Source of the DNA: PNAI01 sp964575715
GTDB lineage: Bacteria > Pseudomonadota > Alphaproteobacteria > Rhizobiales > Xanthobacteraceae
Direction: 5' to 3'
Length of the DNA stretch: 11,328 bases
Assembly (NCBI GenBank): GCA_964575715.1
Contig: CAZNSG010000357.1
Span: 1-11,328 of the forward strand
Every line of letters begins with the position of its first letter. Position 1 is the first letter of the stretch. Both the position numbers and the translations under genes were made by a program. The notes under the pieces were generated by a model. It was not told where the DNA came from. It worked only from the letters and a program-made list of their open reading frames with translations, and searched no databases. Shown piece by piece: positions 1-5,725 of the stretch.

Positions 1-110
1 GTCTCGTCGATGAACACCAGCCGCGCCGGGTCAAACATGCCTTGCTCGCGCATCCAGCGCCGGCGCGCGCGGGCCACGTCCGCGCGCTTTTGCTCTGCCG
101 CGTACAGAGT
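1..110 (-). CDS. IS630-family transposase, start of DDE catalytic part (+1 frame, partial)
   Basis: In the frame shifted by +1 relative to the upstream part, the sequence reads TLYAAEQKRADVARARRRW, then MREQGMFDPARLVFIDE up to the window edge. FKKTLYAAEQ...VFIDET is the normal uninterrupted IS630 transposase text, so this is the catalytic domain; the Asp encoded at 8-6 is the expected first DDE residue. The two frames meet at a run of eight A on the coding strand (110-117); seven A would make one continuous frame. Either a +1 event (transcriptional slippage or ribosomal frameshift) makes the fusion, or a single-base insertion has inactivated it. The 3' remainder is outside the window. Confidence 0.7.
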
Positions 111-450
111 TTTTTTTAAAGCTGATGTTGCGCCGCTCGAAGAACCGCCACACCGCGCTGCGGCTGCCCGCGATCCTTCGCTTGTTCATCGCCGCAACAA
201 TCTCGTCCAGCGTTAAGTCCGGCTTGTCGGCAATCAGGCCCAGCAGAAATTCTGCGTGCTTCTCCAACCGCGAGGTGCTGCCACCGCTTGGCTTTGCCGC
301 AACGCTCCCGGTCTGCTCGAAGCGCTGCACCCAAATCACAACCACGCTGGGGCTGAGCCCATAGCGTTCGGCAGCCTCACGCCGCGAGGCGCCGGTCTCA
401 ACCTCTTCAATCACTCGGCCACGCAAGTCGATAGAATAGGGCTTCGGCAT
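31..450 (-). CDS. IS630-family transposase, N-terminal helix-turn-helix part (0 frame)
   Basis: This frame encodes the DNA-binding N-terminus of an IS630-family transposase. A paired helix-turn-helix region covers roughly residues 8-65 (VIEEVETGASRREAAERYG, then SPSVVVIWVQRF), followed by a second winged-helix-like stretch ending FFERRNISFKK. I chose the ATG at 450, not the one at 474, because MPKPYS is the usual family start and GGGAG lies about 8 nt upstream of it. After FKK, at the A run at 110-117, this frame loses family similarity and becomes an Arg-rich tail (NSVRGRAKARG) to the stop at 31. The catalytic domain continues in another frame. On its own, the 139-residue product could bind DNA but not catalyse transposition. 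Confidence 0.8.
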   Translation of the reverse strand: MPKPYSIDLRGRVIEEVETGASRREAAERYGLSPSVVVIWVQRFEQTGSVAAKPSGGSTSRLEKHAEFLLGLIADKPDLTLDEIVAAMNKRRIAGSRSAVWRFFERRNISFKKNSVRGRAKARGRGPRAPALDARARHV

Positions 451-544
451 CGCTCGCTCCCAAAAACGAATCAAGGCCGATAGACTCGCTCATTGACAAG
501 GCGTTGGGAATCCTCCCGATTCAAGCAGAGCGAAATTTGCTCTA

Positions 545-864
545 ATGCGTAATCCGACCCATCGCGGGCACCAATTACAACGGTACACGGGCAGCATTCC
601 CACGATCACGGACGAGGCTGAGCTGGAGCGGCGACTGTTTACGCCGGCTGGATTCCACGACGATTCGACGAAGCTGCTGCCCAACAATCCGTAGGTGCAC
701 GAATAGCTCAATCGCCGCGGTACGACGTTGATTCTTCTCAGAAATGAGTATCAGACTGAGCACGCTGACGGCTACAGTCGGCATATCCTGTCGAGCTTCG
801 CTACGCGCGTAACGCCCTGGCACGCTCACTTGTGGCTCATCTAGATTGGCGGGTGAGGCGGTAG
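545..864 (+). pseudogene. istA: Decayed IS21-family istA transposase fragment
   Basis: No intact gene occupies the stretch between the IS630 element and the SPASM gene. Translating the plus strand in the frame of position 548 gives DEAELERRLFTPAG near 611, then, after in-frame stops at 692 and 704, VHE*LNRRGTTLILLRNEYQ and TEHADGYSRH. This matches the IstA pattern of ELERLLFPP, then VHRELRRKGVTLQLLWEEY, then HPDGYGYS. After about 790 the similarity appears to move into another frame (ELRYARNALARSL, 793-831). At least two stops and one frameshift mean it is a fossil. The family match is from memory of IS21 transposases, and the boundaries are rough. Confidence 0.5.
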
Positions 865-876
865 TTTGTTCCTACC
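860..876 (-). other. Small hairpin just downstream of the SPASM gene
   Basis: GGTAG (860-864) and CTACC (872-876) can pair with a 7-nt loop, 14-30 nt past the stop codon of the SPASM gene. It could mark the transcript end, but the stem is only 5 bp and there is no U tract, so it is a weak candidate. Confidence 0.2.
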
Positions 877-889
877 CGGAAATGACTCG

Positions 890-1618
890 TCAGTTTACGG
901 TAAACGTACTAACAGCCGACCAATAACAGTTCGAGAGTAGATTTGGATTTGAGCCACGCTCGAAGAGAGCCGCGCATATTTGATAGTTGCCAGTAATTTG
1001 CAAACGATCGCCTGGAACAAGTGCGTCTAGGCGTAGAGGAGTGCGGTCTTCACATAACTTGACGTCGGCAAGGCATGGGACTGCATATTCTTCGCCATTC
1101 GGAAAGAAGCGACTCACACCATCGGGCGGGTGGATGGCAACGAATAGATCCGCGACGATCGGCGCCCCTTGGCAGTGCAGATCGACGCTCACTTCGATTA
1201 CTTCGCGGGTTTGCAGATGATCGCTACTCACCCGAAGCTCACTACCCTGCAACCGCTGTCTCACGTGCAGGTGGGGATCATGCGTCCCGGTCACTTTGAA
1301 CCGATTGTGCCCCTCCATGCGGCCCAGGATGTAGTGCAGGTCGTCGCCCCGGTAGATCGGACACGACGTCGACTGGCACTCGTGCGGCAGCCGTTGCTCG
1401 GTTAATTCTCGGCGTATTCGTTGCATGGCCGTTCCGCTCCAGATCTGCTCAAACGGCTTATCGTTGACATTCCCAACCACGGCACTCGAAAAGCAGCAGA
1501 AATTTACGCCCCCATCGGACAGCACCACCGAGGTACCAAGCCAGGGCACGTCACACAGCGGTCGCCGTGGCGCCGCATCGATCCAAAGAACACGGTTCGG
1601 GTTAGCCGTCGTGGTCAA
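890..1618 (-). CDS. Stand-alone SPASM-domain protein with C-terminal beta-sandwich-like region
   Basis: This 242-residue protein carries an auxiliary Fe-S (SPASM/twitch) domain without a radical SAM core. Residues 20-92 show the SPASM pattern: C22 in LCDVPWLG, a GGVNFCC segment with C41-C42, VVGNV, FEQIW, then C81 and C86 in ECQSTSCP. In the family such cysteines bind auxiliary [4Fe-4S] clusters that position the substrate of a radical SAM enzyme. Residues about 105-242 are beta-rich (VADLFVAIHPPDG, LVPGDRLQITGNYQICAALF, SAVSTFTVN) and resemble a small beta-sandwich accessory domain; this part is inference. The start is TTG at 1618, overlapping the radical SAM stop (TTGA), with AAGGAGG 7 nt upstream. 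It probably works in trans with the radical SAM protein encoded just upstream. Confidence 0.75.
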   Translation of the reverse strand: MTTTANPNRVLWIDAAPRRPLCDVPWLGTSVVLSDGGVNFCCFSSAVVGNVNDKPFEQIWSGTAMQRIRRELTEQRLPHECQSTSCPIYRGDDLHYILGRMEGHNRFKVTGTHDPHLHVRQRLQGSELRVSSDHLQTREVIEVSVDLHCQGAPIVADLFVAIHPPDGVSRFFPNGEEYAVPCLADVKLCEDRTPLRLDALVPGDRLQITGNYQICAALFERGSNPNLLSNCYWSAVSTFTVN

Positions 1619-2532
1619 AGCGCTGCCTCCTTCAGTACCATTTCGTTGCTTGCCTCCCTTGGTGCTACTTCGTCGCTTGCCTCACGCGGTTCTACTCCTT
1701 TACTTGCCTCCTGCGGTTCCGATTCTTTGATTGCTGTGGGCAGCTCGATGAACAAACCCAACATTTCTGCCGCCTGACGAGCGTTCTTGATCTCGCGGTT
1801 GTACTCATGGACAAACGCGCTTGTGCACTCTTCTCGGTAATCGAAGCTGCCGCCGCTCTTCGCTTCGACCCGCCAATCCATCCCGTCGTACTCGTGCAGG
1901 CGATAGTATTTGATGGCGTCCACTTTCAACGCCTTCGCAAGAAACACCATCGGCAGCATGTCCTTGACGCTGCTCTTGGTAATTACGAAGGAGAGGGTTA
2001 TCCACGTTCTGTCCCTCCGCACCTCGAATCGCTCAACATAGCTCTTGATGTTGCGAACAACGCGCCAGAAATTCCATCCGCGAATCCGCAGGAAGGTTTC
2101 CGGCGTGGCAGCGTCGATCGAAAAGTTCATCGAGAGATAGCCGGGATATGCGGTCAGAACGTTCAGGTATTTCGGCGTGCAGACGGAGCCATTGGTGTTA
2201 ATGAACAGCAATGCCTCGGCCTCCGCACATTGACGAACAATGTCGAAGAACTCGGGATCGATCATGAACTCGCTAATGCCATGGAACGCGAGCCAATCGG
2301 ATCTAGGAATTAACGCCAGCAAACTTCTCCACGTCTCCGCCTCCAGCTTCGTCCTAGGAATTTGATTACCGACACGATGATCGGAACAGTAGACACACTT
2401 GAAGTTGCAGGTATTTGATCGCGCGAGCTGTAGCTGCGCAGGAATGGAGTTGACGGCGGCAATGCCGTGGGAGAATTCCCAGAGCGCGCGATATTTATTT
2501 ATCTGGTTGGGCCTCAAGTCGCTGGCTGCCAT
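1615..2532 (-). CDS. Radical SAM domain protein lacking a fused SPASM domain
   Basis: This is a radical SAM enzyme of about 305 residues. The cluster motif CNFKCVYC gives C42, C46 and C49 (numbered from the chosen start), which bind the [4Fe-4S] cluster that cleaves S-adenosylmethionine. It is followed by WLAFHGISEF (GGE-like position), LLFINTNGS, then SMNFSIDAATPETF and LRIRGWNFWRVVRNIKSY, all typical of the SPASM-associated subgroup. The frame is open back to 2748, but I chose ATG 2532 because a clear promoter lies at 2617-2643, inside that extension, and the extension is not radical SAM-like. The Shine-Dalgarno match (AGAGG) is close to the start and weak. The barrel is followed not by SPASM but by a repetitive Glu-rich tail; the SPASM domain is the next gene. 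The substrate (peptide, protein or sugar) is unknown. Confidence 0.85.
   Translation of the reverse strand: MAASDLRPNQINKYRALWEFSHGIAAVNSIPAQLQLARSNTCNFKCVYCSDHRVGNQIPRTKLEAETWRSLLALIPRSDWLAFHGISEFMIDPEFFDIVRQCAEAEALLFINTNGSVCTPKYLNVLTAYPGYLSMNFSIDAATPETFLRIRGWNFWRVVRNIKSYVERFEVRRDRTWITLSFVITKSSVKDMLPMVFLAKALKVDAIKYYRLHEYDGMDWRVEAKSGGSFDYREECTSAFVHEYNREIKNARQAAEMLGLFIELPTAIKESEPQEASKGVEPREASDEVAPREASNEMVLKEAAL
1618..1719 (-). repeat. 27-bp in-frame tandem repeat, three full units plus a partial fourth
   Basis: The coding-strand units are 1719-1693, 1692-1666, 1665-1639 and a partial unit from 1638. TGCCTC on the plus strand recurs at 1624, 1651, 1678 and 1705, exactly 27 bp apart. The repeats encode nine-residue units EPQEASKGV, EPREASDEV and APREASNEM, then VLKEAAL, which form the Glu-rich C-terminal tail of the radical SAM protein. 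Each unit carries a purine-rich GAGG core, so the repeat also multiplies Shine-Dalgarno-like sequence ahead of the downstream TTG start. Confidence 0.9.
1626..1632 (-). promoter_or_regulatory. Strong Shine-Dalgarno site for the TTG start at 1618
   Basis: AAGGAGG on the minus strand lies 7 nt before the TTG at 1618. It decides the start of the SPASM gene and supports an intentional TTG start inside the radical SAM stop region. It lies within the last, partial unit of the 27-bp tandem repeat at the end of the radical SAM gene. Confidence 0.8.
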
Positions 2533-2616
2533 GACCTCTACTTTCGTGGGTTGCGGCGGGCGAGCTGATCGGCCCGTACGGAATGGTCTAGGTCGAGTTT
2601 CAGGCTGCGTTGATAA

Positions 2617-2643
2617 ATTATACCTGAAGTTTTGCTGATACAA
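2617..2643 (-). promoter_or_regulatory. Putative sigma70-type promoter of the radical SAM/SPASM pair
   Basis: On the minus strand TATAAT (2622-2617) is preceded by TTGTAT (2643-2638) with a 15-bp spacer, or by TTTGTA with 16 bp. The predicted transcript starts near 2610, about 78 nt before the ATG at 2532. The pair can therefore be transcribed apart from the glycosyltransferases. The -10 is perfect, the -35 only moderate. Confidence 0.55.
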
Positions 2644-2748
2644 ATTATGATGAAGGCAAAGAACGAACTTACCGACATGTCGTAGTGCGCCGCGACCGAG
2701 AGCGAACAAGAGGTGAGCACGGCGGCCATGTTTTATACGGGGCCCCAA

Positions 2749-2830
2749 ATGAACAGGCAGGCAAGCATGATTGAGTCAATGATTGCAAACAGTCGCCCTG
2801 TGTCGGTAGACCGTCAGGATCTATAATAAT
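2749..2830. other. Short spacer between glycosyltransferase and radical SAM genes, with small palindromes
   Basis: No gene is seen here. ATTGAGTCAAT (2770-2780) is an 11-bp palindrome around a central G. Further toward the glycosyltransferase stop, the minus strand can form nested short stems (CCTG/CAGG around CGGT/ACCG) without a U tract. Either could be a regulator site or a weak transcript end; neither is strong. Confidence 0.2.
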
Positions 2831-5725
2831 TTATTCCACACGCATCGCTTCGACAATTATCTCCATTTTTGCCACTCCGATGAACTCAAACACGATCGCG
2901 GCTAGTCCATAAACCTCGTGAAGCCGAATGGACGCCTCGGACGCTTCCTGTGGAAGCGGTCGCACGGATGCTGTTCCGATCAGCTCACCGTTTCGTTGAT
3001 CGATAACCTTGATATGCATCAACGGTGGCTTCGAACTGGTTGCCCGCAATTTTGCTGTGAACATGGAATTACCACACAGCGGTACATCGAAAAAGAACAG
3101 CTTGCCGGGATTCTTGGGAGGAAGATTATTCGTCGACTGAATCCGCTTATTTCTGACACGAAGGTAGCGACTGTCCACATAGACCATCGTTTCATTCGTA
3201 TTGCCATGCTCTTGCAGCTCATCAGCCGCATCGTTCCTCAGAGCCAATGAAGATCCATCTCGTATGTCTGTCTGCGCGAGTTGCTTACCTTGCATCGTTG
3301 CATTGCGGCTCAGTGACGGTTTCTTATCGCGATCCATCATTTCAGGCAGCGGGTGTCCGCCGAATTCCATGATGCTTCCCGCGACCAACAATTCTGCTAG
3401 GTCCATCGTTGGGCGCAGGCGCATCGACCTTGTCGCGAGAGCCATCATTTGTCGGACTCGTTCTCTCGTCGTACCATTGCCAGCCTCGATCTGCAGGGAC
3501 AATTCGGGACGCCCGATCGCGGCGGCCAATTCGGCCAATCCACTATTTTCACTACTCACCTGAATTGATGTCAGTGGATGCTCCGGCGATAAAAACGACG
3601 AGCATTCAACTGGAACTCTTTCCTGCCGCTGCAAATGCGTGCGGGATTTCGACATCGCAAACCAGGTCGCACCGCCCAAATGCACCGTCGGTGAAATTCC
3701 GAGTGCTGCGGCGGAAAGTTGAGCTTCCTTGAAATGGTTGCGTCGCAGATCACTACTTGTTCGTGTTTCGACTGCCCCGACCATCGGAAGAATCTGGAGC
3801 GGCACCTTGGAGAGACGGCACCGATGCATCAACGACTGTCCAAGAACCAAGGCGGAATTCAGCGCGTCCATCTGTTTGTCATAGAGCTCCAGCGAAGACA
3901 GTTCGCATATCAACCCTTTTGTCGATACTCCCCAGACCGCTCCTCCAATCGGATATCCGATTCCGGAGAGTCCCGGAATATCTCCGCTCGGAAGCTCTTC
4001 TATTTCCGGTTTTGCCCCGATATCGCGGCGCACCGCTGCAGCACACGACACTACTACTGGATTTTGTTGGCTGAGGATATTGAGTGCCAATACAAAGAAG
4101 GGCGTAAGAATTTCAGTTTCTGCGTCGGCAAAGAAAACGGAAGACGATGCGAGAATAACCTCACGAGCTTGCTCAACGGCTGTTGAGTCCGATACGCAGA
4201 TAGACACTGGTGCGGATCCTGGAGCTCCGTTGAACATATCAAACAACGCATGCTGCAAATCACCGCGTCGAGATGACAGGATGAGATACGCGGCGCGCTG
4301 GCCAAAGCGCTTGATATGGGAACTGAGATTCGCGATCAACAGGGAAAGACTGCAGGCGCCTCTGTCAATAACTACAATTAGCGGAACTAGGGAATTTTTT
4401 GAATTCAATTCGAATTTCACGATAGGAGACGAGCTAAATGCAGTCTTCAGCAGATCGGTTCGATTTTCGGCCACATGTTGATGCCATGCCGACCATGTAG
4501 CAAGATTATCCTTGGGATTGAAACGCGGACGTCCGAGTCGTGCTCCATGATCGAGAATACGTGCAAGCAGCTCTGACAGTGCTGCCGTGTTTGGCTGCAC
4601 CATCATGTCGTCCCAGCAGCTTGGGTCTACCAATTCGTCCGCGCCGCTGCCGAGTGTGCTGACGAACGGTATACCAGCTTCCATGCACTCGTAGATGACA
4701 CATGGACTGTTGTCAGCGAGCGAGGGCATGACTGCCAATCGTCCAGCTCCACTGAGATAGGATAGCGCCTCCTCTTGATTGAAGTCAGTGAGTAACTTCA
4801 CTCGGAAGGGCCAGTTAGAACTCCGATTGATGATCTGAAGATCAGATGAGAGGCCGGATGCATCGGTAGCTCGTCCTAAAAAGGTTACAACCTTTCCCGT
4901 AAGCCGGTTCGAAAATCGGTCGAGCGCCTCGCAGAACAGCCAAAGCCCTTTTCGAATCTCAAGGCGTCCAAAGAAAACAAGCTCGTCAATCTGAATGCGC
5001 CGTTTTTGGCTATTGGTGCGTGGATTTTGCAAGAGTGGATACGGTTGAACAAATGTCTGAGCCGGTAGACGCCAGCCGTAGCTCTCATACTTCTGAAGCA
5101 GATAACTGCTGGGCCCTATCACAACATCAGCCAATTCGACACTGCGTCTTTCCAGTCCCATCATTTCCAAGTCTGAGGCGTCGCATGCGTATTGGTCATT
5201 GATGTCGCAAACCCACTCCGTCGAACCATGTGTAATAACGCAGTACAGTTGTTCTGAATAAGGTCCCAGGCCGGCGCGCTTAGCTGCGAGCGAATAATAG
5301 CCGTTACCATGACTCTCATTGAAGTAGACAAAATCGAAATCGGCGCTCCCAATGAATTCCTTCACCTGCCACGACTTATCGAGCCACGACCGATACCTTC
5401 CACGGTGAGGAATGTGTTTGACAATAATGCCCTTGGCTCCGAGGGCATCAACCCAATGCTCCCAGGGCTTATCTCCGGATACAGGTTTACCGTTTTCGAC
5501 GAGAGTATAAAGCAGCGTCACCTTATGCCCGTCGGCGACAAGTTGATTAAGAAGACCACTCGTTGCCGTAGCGATGCCTCCGTTTTTGACGGGGCCTAAA
5601 AATTCGGACGATACGACGCAAACACTCATGGGAGCGCCGCTCCCACCCACAAAATTCATTTCTGATAAACGTTTGATCATTGCTGGTGCACTCACACGTG
5701 TCGTATGAACCGCGGATTTACCCAT
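2831..5725 (-). CDS. Large multidomain glycosyltransferase: GT4 domain, GT-A-like region, beta-rich C-terminus (copy 2)
   Basis: This 964-residue protein has an N-terminal GT-B domain of family GT4. SVCVVSSEFLGPVKNGGIAT (34-53) is the glycine-rich N-lobe loop as in glycogen-synthase-like enzymes, FFGRLEIRKGL (251-261) is the C-lobe GRLxxxKG motif, and ADNSPCVIYE (337-346) matches the nucleotide-sugar-binding (E/D)x7E motif. Residues about 447-670 look like a GT-A (GT2-like) fold with an acidic FFADAETEILTP (531-542) where a DXD would sit. The last about 110 residues are beta-rich. It is likely cytoplasmic, with no signal peptide or membrane segment seen. It is a paralogue of the upstream gene, which it overlaps by 34 nt. 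The start at 5725 has GAAGGT about 12 nt upstream; ATG at 5680 is an alternative. Donor and acceptor sugars are unknown. Confidence 0.8.
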   Translation of the reverse strand: MGKSAVHTTRVSAPAMIKRLSEMNFVGGSGAPMSVCVVSSEFLGPVKNGGIATATSGLLNQLVADGHKVTLLYTLVENGKPVSGDKPWEHWVDALGAKGIIVKHIPHRGRYRSWLDKSWQVKEFIGSADFDFVYFNESHGNGYYSLAAKRAGLGPYSEQLYCVITHGSTEWVCDINDQYACDASDLEMMGLERRSVELADVVIGPSSYLLQKYESYGWRLPAQTFVQPYPLLQNPRTNSQKRRIQIDELVFFGRLEIRKGLWLFCEALDRFSNRLTGKVVTFLGRATDASGLSSDLQIINRSSNWPFRVKLLTDFNQEEALSYLSGAGRLAVMPSLADNSPCVIYECMEAGIPFVSTLGSGADELVDPSCWDDMMVQPNTAALSELLARILDHGARLGRPRFNPKDNLATWSAWHQHVAENRTDLLKTAFSSSPIVKFELNSKNSLVPLIVVIDRGACSLSLLIANLSSHIKRFGQRAAYLILSSRRGDLQHALFDMFNGAPGSAPVSICVSDSTAVEQAREVILASSSVFFADAETEILTPFFVLALNILSQQNPVVVSCAAAVRRDIGAKPEIEELPSGDIPGLSGIGYPIGGAVWGVSTKGLICELSSLELYDKQMDALNSALVLGQSLMHRCRLSKVPLQILPMVGAVETRTSSDLRRNHFKEAQLSAAALGISPTVHLGGATWFAMSKSRTHLQRQERVPVECSSFLSPEHPLTSIQVSSENSGLAELAAAIGRPELSLQIEAGNGTTRERVRQMMALATRSMRLRPTMDLAELLVAGSIMEFGGHPLPEMMDRDKKPSLSRNATMQGKQLAQTDIRDGSSLALRNDAADELQEHGNTNETMVYVDSRYLRVRNKRIQSTNNLPPKNPGKLFFFDVPLCGNSMFTAKLRATSSKPPLMHIKVIDQRNGELIGTASVRPLPQEASEASIRLHEVYGLAAIVFEFIGVAKMEIIVEAMRVE

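Larger units (their letters stand above)
1..496 (-). mobile_element. IS630-family insertion sequence, 5' part (cut by window edge)
   Basis: This is the upstream half of an IS630-family element read on the minus strand. It is recognised from its N-terminal helix-turn-helix transposase frame, which begins MPKPYSIDLRGRV, and from a second frame that reaches the first DDE aspartate (VFIDE) at the window edge. The rest of the transposase and the other terminus lie to the left of position 1. The upstream end is approximate: sequence resembling an IS630 leader continues to about 480-500, and I could not pin the terminal inverted repeat without the other end. IS630/Tc1-type elements normally insert at TA. 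Confidence 0.8.

Noticed and set aside
490..829. Two short minus-strand frames (490-711 and 575-829)
   Set aside because: No domain or ribosome site is seen, and the opposite strand explains the stretch better as an IS21 remnant.
1807..2313. 168-residue plus-strand frame
   Set aside because: It lies entirely opposite the radical SAM gene, which has clear catalytic motifs; the plus-strand translation has no recognisable domain or ribosome site.
2533..2748. 72-residue N-terminal extension of the radical SAM protein from ATG 2748
   Set aside because: A good promoter lies inside it at 2617-2643 and the added residues do not look like the family, so the shorter start at 2532 is preferred.
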